Source: Eucommia ulmoides
Lineage: Eukaryota > Streptophyta > Magnoliopsida > Garryales > Eucommiaceae
NCBI GenBank assembly: GCA_016647705.1
Contig: CM028330.1
Location: 36,407,534 to 36,471,533, forward strand
Length of the DNA stretch: 64,000 nt
Direction: 5' to 3'
Positions 22,477 through 36,100 of the stretch are shown here, piece after piece; within the stretch, counting starts at the first letter, position 1; each line of letters begins with the position of its first letter. The notes under the pieces are model-generated. The model did not search any database, was not told the origin of the DNA, and saw only the letters and a program-made list of their open reading frames with translations. A program made the translations under genes and the position numbers.

Positions 22477-23918
22477 TGTAACGACCCGGTTTCCCAGGGC
22501 CGTCACGCGGTTTCTCCCCTTGGAGAATTTAACGCTAAACTGAATCACCAATCTCTATTTAATAAAAATTCGAGAAATTTTATATGCGACGGTGATTACA
22601 TATCGATTTACCGAATCAATTTTAATTTTTGCAAATGACGGCGACAATTATAATTATTTTATCGAGTCGATTATTAATTCAATTGAAAATTAAGAGTCAA
22701 AAGCGTAACTTAAAAAAAAGGAAAGTTTTCAAAAGACTAAATGATGTCATTCAATTAGTAGGAACAGTAATCAAAAGGCACCTAGCACATTCGGTAATAG
22801 GAATTCAAATATATTAAATTATACTGAACTAATTCACTATAAATATGACGAAAATATCTAGAAATGTTTTAGTAATAATTATAATTATCAAATTCGTCGA
22901 TTCAGTTTCTCAACGATGAATAATAAATACGATTATTACAATTAGAAATTCAAATATAATTCTTATCGCTATTTCGTTCTCACCGGCTTTAATACTAAAA
23001 CCGGATATCCATTATAAATTGGAGAAATTTTACAATTAATGCGACAGTTATAGATATCGATTTAAAAATGACTACAATAATTATATTCAATTTATCGAGT
23101 CAATTTTTACAATAGTAAATATTAACTACCATTATTATAAGTAGAAATTCTAATGTAATTTTTGGCGTCGATTCGTCCTCACCGGCCCTGTAACAAAAAA
23201 CTGTAGGGTTGTGAGTCAACGCTCAATAGAACTCCAACCCCTCTAATACGTGCATTTAATTAACGCGATAAATAAAACACCTTAACATGATTTTCACATA
23301 ATTTTCACATGATCACAATTATTTCATAAAATTTAACAGTTAAAATTCGACAACAATAATAGCATAAATTTCACAATTGGAAAATTAAATACATATATTA
23401 GAAGAGTTAGAAATTCTACCTGAAATTCGAAATCAGAATCCACACCAGAATTTTCAGAACCGAAAATATTATTTTTCATCACAGATTCCTCCCGCTTAAA
23501 AAAAAACTCAAACACGTATATAATATGTCTCTATTATGTAATGTATCCCTAAAATAATTTGATCATTCTTATCCTTAAGTTGTTTATTATTATTATTATC
23601 ATTATTATTATTATTATTATTATTATAATAATAATAATAATAATAATAATAAATGTCAATCTTGGTATAATTATTTTTATTATTTACATCAATATCCCTC
23701 TTAAAATAAAGAAAATATTAATTTTAACCCAAAATTCTTAAAAGTATATTTTAAATAACACATTAGTCCCAAAACTTCTAAAATCAATTTAAAATAAATA
23801 TTTAATTCCAAAAATTTATCAAATATTATTTATACGATAATTTACAAAACACTCATAAAAATAATAAACCTATATAAAATAATATTTTTTAAAAATACAA
23901 TTTTTTTTGGGTATTACA
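22477..23918. mobile_element. Solo LTR, 1.44 kb, family A copy 1
   Basis: The sequence starts TGTAACGACCCGGTTTC and ends GGGTATTACA (TG..CA). It is flanked by ATGCA (22472-22476) and GTGCA (23919-23923), a 5-bp target duplication with one mismatch. There is no internal retroviral-type coding sequence, so this is a solo LTR left by recombination. An (ATT)n-(AAT)n palindromic microsatellite sits at about 23583-23652. It shares its ends and much of its body with the copy at 27108-28209. Confidence 0.8.
23583..23652. repeat. (ATT)n/(ATA)n microsatellite
   Basis: About 12 ATT units run into about 10 ATA/AAT units, forming a self-complementary hairpin inside the solo LTR. Confidence 0.9.
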
Positions 23919-26900
23919 GTGCACCCTGGCTTTAACTGAAGGTGATAAAGAATGAATACGAGATAAAGGTTGTAACGTTAAACACACCCATTGGCGTATC
24001 ACAGGGGTAGCGAAGTAATGGTTCTACGAGGAGAACCCAATTTTTTGAAATTCTTCAAGCGGTGTAAAACCCGAGGCTATTTGATTTTGTTTGTCATTAA
24101 GCTAAAACATAATCAGTTAAAATAATTACCTATGGTGTCAAGGGGTCTGTAGGTAGGTCTGAGGGCAAAATGTAGAAGATAAGCTCCTTATGTTTTATTT
24201 TATTTTTTCTGTTTTTGGTTATTACCTCGAGTACTTTCATTTTTTATTCAATTGTTGATACTGATCCAATCATGTATGTTTCCTTGCACCTAAAAACTCA
24301 AATAATATCGGAAAAAAGAAAAAGAAAAGTTATCATCTCTCTTCTCTGCTTTGTCGAGCGCTTTCCTGATGTTTCTCTGTGTTACTTAGGCAATGTTTGC
24401 TGACTTTCGTCTTTCACATTTAGAAGCTGACATATCTTCATCTATTGTTGGCCTCTCCCTTCAACTGAAGGCTCCATCCTAGAGGAAAAACCATAACGTA
24501 CGAAATATCTCCCAAAATCACTCTTAACATCGAATTCCTGAGCTACTTCTAAGAAATGATGACTTCCTAGTCCTGAGCTTGTTATGAATTTTGGTTTCAG
24601 AATCGGGTGACTTGGGCTAGGTGGTGGCGTTATCCTTTGATTGTTGCTTATCGTTGACTTAGCGGTAGCGGTAGGCGTCTACGGAACAACTTCGCTCGAA
24701 GGGTGATTTTTTATTTTCTCGCTTCCTCCCTCTGCTTTTTATCGTTCTTTCTTTCCCCTATTTGTATTGAAATGTTAGTTATGAAAGAAAGATAACATAT
24801 AGATAATCAAAAGTTATAAATTACTAAGCAAAGGCTTGAATAACCATATTATATTTTTTATTTTTTGAACTACTTTTTTCTTAGGAGTGCAATCTCGGAT
24901 TCGATCATTTATCGGAGGTTTTTAGATTTTTAGCAGTTTCTGACCATTCTTCTTTTGAAACCGGAAGCCTTTCGAATTACCAGTCAAATTCTTTGATTTT
25001 GCAGCCCAATTTCAGAATTGCTTCCTTCAGATGAACCCAAGAACTTCCTCGGATAATGACATAGTGACCGAAATCAACTGCCTTTTTTTTTCTTCCCCTT
25101 TTTGTTATATATTTTTTCATATTTTCCATTTTTTCTCTTAGCGCCCTTTAATAGGGAGTGAATATTTGAATTTAGGCCCTTGTCTTTTGGTTTAAGAGGT
25201 TCACCGGAATTTATCAGGTTAAATCAATGCATGATGATAGAAATGGTAAGAATATGCCCCCCGATGCCCATGGTTGGGGTTTCTACAGTCTGATGATCGA
25301 ACCTTAATAAGTTTCCTACGTACCTTGGCAAGTTGCCGAGGATCAGGTCAAGCATAGTTCTTGCACAGGCATCTTTGTTTGAATAGTAAGGAAAACGAAA
25401 ATGGCTTCTCAGGAAAGTCAAAGGACTGCTCCAAAGATGTGCCCTGGTACAGGGCCAAGAAAATTTTGCGAAGTTGACACTTATATATTTTTTTTATTCG
25501 ATTGAACTCGCTTGGGTTTCCCACGTACCTTGGCATGTCGCCAAGAATCAAGTTGTAACGTAGTTCTAAATGGCGAAATGATTTTAAGAGACATACCTAT
25601 TGTAGGTCACGATAGCTACGTTCACTGGCAATAATCTATTCCAATCTAGCATTTTGCGGGAATGGATAGAGTCTCTTGCATGAATATTATCTAGGAAAGA
25701 TCGATCGTTGTCTTGATTGTTGGTCTACTGAAGTCTTTGAATAATGTTGTTATAATTTTTGTTGTTGGAAGCCTGGTGCTTGGAGCACCTGAATGGTACT
25801 AGAAATTATTTCATTTTTGAGGATCTTGTCGGATACCAACAAGGTCACTTTTTTAATGACATTCTTCCCCATCTCAACGCTTTGCAGGAATGGGTAAGGT
25901 CTACTGTCAAAACACAATTTATGTTAGCTTGACTTCTTATCTAGCTATTGATCTATTGAAACCACTATAAGAGGTGGACAATTATAAGGTGATTGGTGCA
26001 GTTATTAACTGAGTTAGTTGCCTGCGGATTTTTTATTTTACATGCTAGAGCTACCAGATATGGGTTCAAGTGTTATGCTAATGATGACCTATTGATACAA
26101 AATGATATGCAAGACGCCACATGAACTTGTAAAATAGGATGACTAACTTTTCTCGTGTATGAATGTAGTGCAATCCAAAGTAAAAAACGATGCATAGTGC
26201 TTTTTGTAGTTGTTTGGATGTTGGCATATGTATTGTGAATTCGTAAGAAATGATTTCTAGGAAATACAGGATCTACATGATGACATCACATGATGATGCT
26301 TGTGTAAATGAATGCATTTTTTCCTTCATTTTTAGTTATAAGAGCCTAAGCATGATGTATAATTTTGATGATACCATGTCTTACCTAGACTATTTTTCTA
26401 GAAAATGTAGGGTCAATCTGGAGATGCCAATTTTTTATGGGATTTTTTTTTAGTTTTTTTGTTTTTTCTTTCTTTCTTGCTCGCACTAGGTACCTTTTGC
26501 TATTAGTTATCTCCTTTGGGTGCTTAGGTTGACCAGTGCTTCTGAGAGGCTTTCAGCTCCTTTGATCCTATTTTCGTTGCAACTGAAATTCGAGCCCAAG
26601 GTTGAGATTTCTCTTCAAAAAATGTACAAATTCTAGCTATAGGATGGGAAGGTTTGGACATGAATGGTGGAATGTTAGTGCGTATTTCTTAATTGAACTT
26701 GGGATGTCTTTGAATGGAAAAATCTGTCACGGGATGGAAATCGCTAACTGTTTGACTTTGGCTTTGAATGACTTTCTGATGATCTATGGGAGAGGGTTCA
26801 AGTGATTGGTTTACTTAACAAGGTTTTTTTTATTTTTTTTTTATTTTTTATTATTATTATTATTATTATTTTATTTTTTCTTTTCTTTTCCTGTACTTTC

Positions 26901-27107
26901 CTGAGTTCACTTCTAATATTTTAGAAAATTACACTTGTACGTGCTATGCATGTTTCTTTTCACTTTTATGCAAGATTTATTTAGCTAGAGTATACTTAAG
27001 CAATCATATTCAAACATTCAATCATCTAATTGATTGCCACGATTTTTACATCTGATTAATCTAGATTATGATAAATATGATTTCAATAGTAATTTGGATC
27101 AAATATC
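23919..27107. other. Intergenic repeat debris
   Basis: No gene recognised. A motif with CCTACGTACCTTGGCAAGTT ... GATCAGGTC ... GCATAGTTCT at 25311-25358 recurs in altered form at 25517-25566 (CCCACGTACCTTGGCATGTC). Such phrases occur in many plant LTR-type repeats, so this is probably an old retroelement. Confidence 0.4.
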
Positions 27108-27613
27108 TATAACGACCCGATTTCGCAGGGCCGCCACGCGATCTCTTCTTTTAGAGAATTAATACTAAAACTAAATGACCAATATTTTATTTCATAAAAA
27201 TCTGAGAAATTTTATAATACGACGGTAACAAATATCAATTTATCGAGTCAATTTTATGACAGTAAATAATAAATACAATTATTACAAATTAAATAGAAAT
27301 TCAAATAAAATTACTGGCGTAATTTCATTCTCACAGACCCTGCAACCAAAACTGTGAGGTTATGAATCGGTGTTCAGTAGAATTTTAACCCTTTTAATAC
27401 GTGTATCTAATCAAACCCCAAATAAACACATAAAAGTGTATCTCACACAATTTTCATATAATACGTACTCATAAATATTTCATAAAAACAATAATTATAA
27501 CAATAATAGCATAAACCACTCACTACGTGGAGAGATTAAATACATATATTAAAAAAGTTAGAAATTCTACCTAAAATTCAAAGCCGAAATCCAAACCGGA
27601 CTACTAAAAAACA

Positions 27614-27680
<67 letters not shown>

Positions 27681-28209
27681 CATTTTGGATTAATAACCCA
27701 CAATAAATTCTTATAGTTTCATTTCCAATTCCTATGTGCGGCTCAATTGTCTTGCTCCTATGTGCGACTCAAATGTCTTGCTCTTGATTCATTCCATGGT
27801 TTTCTTCTTTATTCATTCCTTCATTCTTCTTCTTCTTCTTCTTCTTCTTATTATTATTATTATTATAACCATCATACATGTGTCATTTATAAAGCTTATA
27901 TATACATATTATGGTTGGTTTAGTTTCCTTCAAAAGGAATGAAACATTTTGAGCCATTTATTTATTTATTTTCTTATTTATACTAATGTCCCTCTCAAAA
28001 TAAATAAAATATTAATTATATCCTAAAACTCTTAAAGATATATTTTAAATAACACACTAGTCCCAAAACTTTTAACCGTCAATTAAAATTAACATTTAAC
28101 TCCAAAAATTATCAAATATTATTTATACCATAAATTTACAAAATAATCCTAAAAATATTAAATTTATATAAAATAATATTTTTAAAATATAAATTTTGGA
28201 GATATTACA
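27108..28209. mobile_element. Solo LTR, 1.10 kb, family A copy 2
   Basis: It starts TATAACGACCCGATTTCG (the initial TG has become TA) and ends GATATTACA. The flanks ATATC (27103-27107) and ATATT (28210-28214) form a 5-bp duplication with one change. The order of shared blocks matches the copy at 22477-23918: AGGGCCG.CACGCG, GAGAAATTTTAT, CGAGTCAATTTTA, TAGAAATTCTACC. A long (TA)n run lies at 27618-27677 and (TTC)n(TTA)n at about 27828-27866. Confidence 0.78.
27618..27677. repeat. (TA)n microsatellite, ~30 units
   Basis: Uninterrupted TA dinucleotides inside the family A solo LTR. Confidence 0.95.
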
Positions 28210-30644
28210 ATATTCGTTATTATTAGTTTGAAGAGGTTGTCTGGTTCAATTCCATCAAATTCTAACATTTGATCTTTTCTGCGATTATAATTGAGATCCC
28301 CTAGACCTTGCATGTTTCCCGGGGATCCTTCGATTGTTCTGATTTCTTTCTTATATCCTGATGATGAAGAAACAAATGATAGCCCAGGTGACTAACCAAA
28401 TGTTTGTTTGTCCAGAAAGTATTAAGAGAAAATCTTTTTTTTCTCTTTATTTTTTTATATTTTTTTACTTGGGCAATAGCGTCTCGTTCCTTTATAAATA
28501 GTCCATGTAGCGAGCTTTGGGTAGTGATCCCGATCCAATTATCCCAAGTCACTAGGTGTTGAAATACTCCTACAAATTAATCACTCAGACTATGAAGAAT
28601 GTTTAATCAACTAGATCACCTTCGTGTAACCACTCAGTGTTTAAATACTTTCCGAGACTGATCCTTTTTTTTTTTTTTTTTTTTTCATACTTGTTGGAGA
28701 TTACATAGAGAGAATGGAAAAACTTGAGTTAATCTCAAGGTCATTGTTGATTATGTCCTATCTATGTTGTTATTTAATGCTGACTTCTTCCTTGTAGTGA
28801 CTTCTTATCTCCTTCTAGCTTGCTTCTCTTTTCATTGGAATGGAAGCATTCTTCTTATTACCTGCCTTACCTCTTTTTGGGAATTTTAGGTAAGGCTAGT
28901 TCTCATAAATTTTTAAGAACTTCTTTGATGAATCTTTAGTTTCCGAAATATGACCCTAGCTGCTTGATTTGCCCTTGACAACATTTTTATGGAAACCTCC
29001 CTGGTTTCTCTTTCTTGGAAATTTTTCTTGGGTGAGGCTACGTTTCAAAGTTTTTTTCTTCTTTCTCAGGGCTTCTTAAGAAACGATATCAGCCATAGGT
29101 CTTTCTTCTAATGTTTCGATTTCTTCTTGATTGGTACACCAGCTACAAGGCTTTTATTGAATTGTCCTCGATTTCTTCACAAGCCCTAGGTTGGGACATA
29201 TGTAACGATTCCACATCAAGGTTATCAATTTTCTTTCTAACGTTGTCAGATTGTTTTGTCAATATCTCACCATTGTCTAGTTGAAACAAGACATTTCTTT
29301 TAACGTTTTTCTTTGGATGTTGGTCTAATTTAAAATTGAAATCATATTATCATAATTTTTATTATTCATGGTGTGTGAATAATGACAATCAAATTAATTA
29401 CTTGAAAGTTAGAGCATAAAGACTTGAGTCGACTCTAGATAAAATAAGCATGCAATTAGTGATATGTAGATCTAGTACATAGTCGTACAAGATAATACCT
29501 AATTCATAAAAAGTACTTGGGAAAATAAAAGAAAAGCTAACGATAGATGCTACCCCCTATCCTTTTTTTTAATTACCCCTGCTAGTCAAACTTCCTCCTG
29601 AGATACATATGATCCCTATCTATATGAGATCCTCAACACGATACCTGAGGTGGTAGCATTAGTCAGTATGATGGCCCACCTCTCTAGAGTGGTATTGACA
29701 GAAATTGGGAGGGTTAAACCTTGAAGAATGGGGGTTTTCATGGTGAGGAGGAATTGGTGTTAGCAACTTGTTTTTTAGGCAATCGCGAAAGATTTCGGAA
29801 AGTGAAACGAGAAGCAGGGTAAATCAGTTCCGTTTTGGGGTGCTTGGGTTGGCTTAGAATTGTAGTGCACTAGGTCAGGGGTTTGTTGAACTAGGAATTT
29901 CTAGACATGATTTGAGGTACTTAGGTGCAAGTGAGAGGGAATGAACTTGCGTCTTGGGAACATAGTGGTCCCAAATAGTAGAGCCTTTTTTAGGTGCCCA
30001 CTATAAGGCGGGCAAATAGTTTCAGATTGTTTGATCATCTCGATGGATGGGTTTTGTGTGGTATATCTAGCTCTTTATATTGGTGATCTCTCCTCGAATT
30101 TTTCTCCTATCAGTTGTCTTATTTTCCTTTGGCACATTTTTCCTGATTTGTAACGATAGTCCAGGTATTTGTTGATTTGGTTTAATCCTGCTCATTAAAC
30201 TTTTCTAGATTTTCATTTTTCTCCCATGGCACGAGGTTGTTTCTTGTCTTTTCCATTGGTGTTGAGTATGTCACCTAGTAGGTTTTGTAGTTTCCCATGG
30301 AAATTCATTTTTCTTGCGGCTCTATCCAATGTTTTATTTGGTCTATGGTACCGTCATCCTTCCATGTGGGTGGTGGTGATCGGACTTCTTCTTTTATTCT
30401 TTGGGACATCAGTGCTGGCTTCATCTTGTCCAAAACTTGTTTTAGAGTGGCAACGCTTTCTCACATCTTAACAATCGTGATTCAAGTTAGATCTATTTTG
30501 ATGATCTTGCGAGCGGATTTTGGGATGACTTCTTAGCAAAAGTTACCTTTACCAAAGAAAGTTTCTTTGAATTATTAAGTAATTAGAAACCTAGATCTTA
30601 ACTACTGAACTATAAGGGTTTTCTTATGCAAGTTATTCTTATAT
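28210..30644. other. Intergenic repeat debris
   Basis: AT-rich sequence with poly-T tracts. Short open frames (for example 30226-30471 plus and 28301-28552 minus) resemble nothing known. It is probably the continuation of the same old repeat that the solo LTRs interrupt. Confidence 0.35.
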
Positions 30645-30649
30645 ATGAT

Positions 30650-30750
30650 TGTAAGACCCCGACTTTTTATATACGAATAATTCAAGTCGCGTTTTAAAAT
30701 ATTTCGAAAATATCGGGGGAGGTTTGTGTAATTTTGCAAAAATATCTTCT

Positions 30751-30795
<45 letters not shown>

Positions 30796-30860
30796 AGAGA
30801 ATGGAGTTGGTGAAGAGTTAGTGGGGGTGGCATGGTTTTTGTCCGGCCGTGAGCTCTCAC

Positions 30861-30902
<42 letters not shown>

Positions 30903-33097
30903 AAGAAAATTCGAGAACCGAAGAGAAGGAAGAGAGAGAAAGGAAGAAGAAGGAGAGAGAGTTCGGGTGTGGCGTCGCTGTTCGTCATTGACGTTCGGCG
31001 AGTGTGTGGGTGTTGTTCGGGTGTTCCTCCGGCGGTGAAGGTGGTTGATGGCGTGGTTGGTTAACAACCGATGGTGTAGGGGAGTTTGGTGTCGCTTAGT
31101 CGTCCGGTGGTGTGTATGTGTGTGTGTGACCGTTGGTTGGCTGAAAGAATACAGAAACAGAAAACGAAAGAGAGAGAGAAAGCAGTTCGGTGGTGTTGTT
31201 CTTCCGGTGATCGTCGTCGGCAGTGAAGGGAGTGTGTGTGAGTGTGTTCTGCAGTATGTATGCGGGTATGCCGTTCGTCGGTTGGGTCACTGATGATCGT
31301 GTGGGTATTCGTATGGTTTGCCGGCGTGGGTTTTGTCATGCAATTGTGTGTGTATGTTTTGCTGTGCGTGTGCGTGTAATTGGTCTGGTAGTGTGAAGTT
31401 GTTGGTGTTTGGCAGTCGTTGTGAGTGTTTGGGGATGATCGAAGTTGGCGAGGTAAGGAGAGAGAAGGTAGCGACTGAAATCTCAAAACAGAGCAGAAGG
31501 AAAAAAGACGATTTACCGCCTAAGCGGTGGATTTTCGCTCAGGCGGTGAAAACGCAGAGTGCAGTTGTGGGAAAGAGAGAAACAGCCACTCGATCGCCTA
31601 GGCGGTGGGACCTCGCTTAAGCGGTAGGGAGTAGAATCAGAAATACATGGAATTTTAGAAAAATCCACAATCGGTCGAAACGGGTAACCTTTCTAATTTA
31701 TTTTGTGAATTCTAAATTTAGTTTACTAACCTTAGATTAATTAAATGAAAATAATAAATCCTGAGATTTGTTTATAAGAATAGAGTTTATAAATAGTAAA
31801 CCGTAACGAACGATACTAGTTAAATAGTTATATTTCGTAATAAAGGATGGGAAATAGGAAATTAAGGAAATTAGGATTTCTTGGCGTGATTAGTTTGTTT
31901 TATACAAAAGTATTAATTTAGGCCCTGTCACCGTTAGGTTCGCAGGCACCGGAGTTCGGATAGGGGATAGTCGGTTAAAGGTTACGAAAGCAGATATCAG
32001 ATGAGTGTACTGCCCTTCTTGCCAAACTATTTTCATATAAATATGATGAGATATGTTTTTATTTAACTGTACGAAATTTATAAATTATATAGATCAAGCC
32101 AGTTGTGGGTAAGTTGGTAAAATGGTTTTCCATTGAAATGTTTGGGTTTAAAAAGAAAGACTTTATAAATAATCTGTTGGATTTGGTGGTTTTAATAAAA
32201 AAGTGGGAAAGACATGATTTTTAAATTAAAAGTGGATTTTGTTAAAAAGAGGTGGACAAGGATGATTTTGTCGATATTATTGAAGTGGTGATTATTATTA
32301 TGGTCTGTCCGGAGGGTGGTCCGGCAGAGGGATAATTATTTGTGATTTGGTGATAATATTATTGAATTGACTATGCCATAGTTTATATTATGATCTGTCC
32401 GGAGGGTGGTCCGGCAGATGGATAGTTACTATATGGTGATTGACGTTATGTGGTGATTTATATTATTGGCCTCCGGAGACGTCTGGTTGACGGTGATCTG
32501 CGTAGTTAGGTCCGCTAGGAAGCCATATCCTACGGATGGTTATGGTACCGTTGCAACTCCCAATCGTGAGGTTAAAACGATCATTATGGCTTAGCTGGTG
32601 GGTATGGGATTGATATGTGTGTTTAAATTGGGGTGTTTTATATATATACTGGGTGACTTATTATTGATTGGGTGTTTGGAAACTGAATTATACTGCTTTA
32701 CGTTCATTGCTTATTTGATACTAGAGATTTTACCAACTCTGTGTAGTGTTTATATTTATTTATGCTTGATCCATTTAAATGTTGGATTTTATGAAATGTA
32801 TTGTTTCTATGTTAAAAATAGTTTTTATTAAGAAGGCAGTACACTTGCAGGTGAATCTTTTAGAAGACGGTCCCCTACTGGCATTAGGTGGAGTCATCTG
32901 AGAATATATTTTGAGTTGAGCTGTCAGAGAGGAACAATTAAAAGATAGTGAAAGATTATGTATATGTTGTCTATTAAATTGTATAGTAACTTTTACTTAT
33001 AATTTGTAATGTATAAGAGGATATAAATGTAATAGGTGATATCATGTTGTCGTCACGCCGGTCCTGGGATGACGAGTGTCCGGGACGGGTCGTGACA
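30650..33097. mobile_element. Solo LTR, 2.45 kb, with perfect target duplication
   Basis: It starts TGTAAGACCCCGACTTT and ends GACGGGTCGTGACA. The perfect 5-bp duplication ATGAT lies at 30645-30649 and 33098-33102. There is no internal coding domain. Two (TA)n tracts (about 30757-30793 and 30865-30900), a GC-rich purine/GT-rich part (30950-31620) and two copies of ATCTGTCCGGAGGGTGGTCC (about 32303 and 32392) are inside. Length and end sequences fit a Ty3 LTR, but the family is not assigned. Confidence 0.82.
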
Positions 33098-33102
33098 ATG
33101 AT

Positions 33103-36100
33103 TGTATTCTAACGTATGTATGAATCTTGCTATATAATAATGAATGGATGATTATGTTCGTGCAATATGTATACAATTGTAGGAAGATATAGCTCTAGCA
33201 AGTGACTTTGAGATATGTTCAGAACAAACCTCAACTTGAACTCAGTTTCGCAGATTGTTCTTAACTTTGAAGTTATAGTCACATCGGATTATGGCATAAT
33301 AATCCTTTTCTTTTTCAAAATATGAATCATTTCTCCTAGGACTCGATAGAAGGTCTAAAATACATAGGAACTCATACAAAATGATATCTCTCTAAGGTTA
33401 AATCTATTTTGACAGTCTCACGAGTGAACCTTAGTTGGCTTCTTAGTAAAACAATTTTTGGCTTACTTAAGTAGTTATAAACCTAAATTCTACTTAATAT
33501 TATTGAAATGAGATTCTATGTATATTACTCCTATGGTATATGACTTCTATTGTACATGCTTACGAAAAATGACACTTGTGTAACATGCTTAGGATGAAAA
33601 CGCTAGGGAGATATGACCCAAGGTGTTGGCCCACATATCTACCCAAGAGAAGAGTGAATTAGGTAGTGCTAGAAGTTTAAACAATTAATTATGAAACACA
33701 CAAATTATCAATTTTTCCAAATGGTTATTATCTTGTATTATAACAGAAACGTATTTAACTAAGTGTACAACCAAATAACTAGAAATAATGATAAGGCACA
33801 TAACGATTTATCCTGCTTCGATAAGCTACTCTTACCTATGTCTAGTCCCCCGAGCTCCACAGGGCATTCGCAATCCACTAATCCCTGATTTCTTTCCCAG
33901 ATAGGAACCAAGCCCTTACAATATTTTTCACAAACTAAAGACTATCCTAATTTTTTTTCACAGGCTCAAAATTTTCTCTTTTCACAGTCTAAGGAAGAAC
34001 CATATATTTTTACCAAATTAAAGACTAACCTAATTCTATTATAGGTAGAATCGAATCTAATCCTTTTCACAAGCTAAATGTTAAACCTATCTACCCTAAT
34101 TAGACACCGACCTAAATATGTCTAATCCACTTACTCTCAGCAATACAAAAAATTACAAGTTTCTTTCCACATGAGCTTCTACCACCTCAATACAATATTT
34201 ACTTGATTAAAATCTTGATAAACTATGTGATGTGAGAAAACAAACCTGGTATTACTCAATTTTAGCACATAGATAAAATAAATCAAATTTCACAAGCAAA
34301 TTCCGTTTAACAAGATTTTCTAGATATTCTAAATTGAAAACAAAATTTCACATAAAATACAACTAGCACAATTTAAGAATATAACTCAATTAAAGCACAA
34401 ATAATATTGCACAAGTAATCAAGATCAATCTTACTGGAAATTCTTTTAGAAGACCGTAGGAAAGACTCAAACCCAGAAATAGTAAGAACAATGATTTTTT
34501 TAAAGCAAACTTTTTCTCTTGAAAAAGTCTTAGCAAAATAATTCTCTCTTATAGTTGATTAAAACTCTAGCTCTTGATTATTATTAGTTGAAAAATGTAG
34601 GCCTTATTATATAGATTTCAAACTATGCCTATAACGACTATTTTTCAAAACATAAGACCATTTATGACACATTAAGACCCCATATAAAATATTCTTTCAA
34701 ATCAAATGTATTTGGTTTAAAAGTACTCTTTGAAAAACTCAATTTAGTCCCCAAAGCTTCTTTAATTCAAAATTCTTAAATATAGAAAATAGTTTTACAA
34801 ATTAAACTCATAGAATCAATTAATATAAGGACTAATTAATAGGATCTTCAAAATATGTAATAGATATATGAAATATACTCAAACTCCTTAAATAAGATTT
34901 TTAAACATTCAAAACTATAGGATTTGAGATGAAGATCTCGAAAAACGAATCAGTCAAACTTTATTGCTTCTGATATGTTGGTCGATCGATCCCCTGTTTG
35001 TCAACTGGCCCTTCGCAACGATCATTTTTATGACCGTTTTCATCTTCGGTCAGTTGATCAACCCCTACAGCTGTTGACCATTTTGGCCAGTTGTAGCTGA
35101 CCGATTGATTCTGTCAGTCAACCTATTGGACCAGAAACTTCTCATTTCATGTTTTAAAGCTTTTTATTGATTTAAGACTTCATGAAAAACATTTAGAATC
35201 TTAAATTTATCACTTCTTACCATAGTACGCATAAGAATGCTCATTTTTAAGTGTCGTGTGTGATCCTAATCGAGTTGCATTAAGAGTATAAAGGTATTGA
35301 GTTATTTTACCTAGAAATACAAAAATTCTTTTTATTGCTCTAAATATTCTTCAACGTTTTCGCTTGCAACCATCTTGAATCTTTTGTAAAACATCATCTT
35401 TGTAAATATTTAACGATCATTATCTTTTAAGATTCAATCTTTTTCTCATTTGCTCAAACGGAACTCTAATCTGAAATCACTCAATAAACACATTAGTCAT
35501 GTAAAACATAAACGTTAAAATATAAGCATTATTAGATTGAACAATCTTGATTTATAAGGAAACTCAAATTTTTCACAATTGTCCTTGATTTTGAAGTTGC
35601 GATTTTATTGAATTAGGGTGCGGTTATCCTTTCTTTATGAATTATTTTCTTAGGTCTTGATGAAAATCTTTCTTTTATCCTTTTAAATATCAACTCCAAG
35701 CTAGTAAAAATGTTTCGGACCCATACAAAATAAATCTCTCGATCCAATAAAGCATCATATAGACAACGTAAGGATTTACATTCAACTCCTATGGCTTGTT
35801 AATTTGTCATTTCTTAGAAAAGATTTTTGACTCTAAACAAGATCAGGGAATGTGAGGGAGATGGAAATTTCTATGTCGACTATTATGTTCTTAATTGGTC
35901 CTAGGGATTTCTTTTTGTGTGACTCCAAGGCAACAAATGTATAGACAAAATGTAAGTAAAAATAAATAAAAGATGTCTCCCTCCATAATAGTGTTCTAAA
36001 AAGGGTTTGGGGTAGCAATATATCCTAGATTCACTATATGGGATTCACGAATTTACTTCTAACGTATCCTAGAAATGTTTGGCTCCCAGATCTTCAAACC

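Noticed and set aside
23559..23741. Open frame rich in isoleucine
   Set aside because: Translation of the (ATT)n microsatellite inside a solo LTR; no coding signal.
30694..31064. Overlapping frames on both strands with Tyr-Ile repeats
   Set aside because: Read-through of two (TA)n tracts in the 2.45-kb solo LTR.
31061..31620. Several frames of 60-140 codons on both strands
   Set aside because: GT- and GA-rich low-complexity DNA inside the solo LTR; stop-poor composition explains them.
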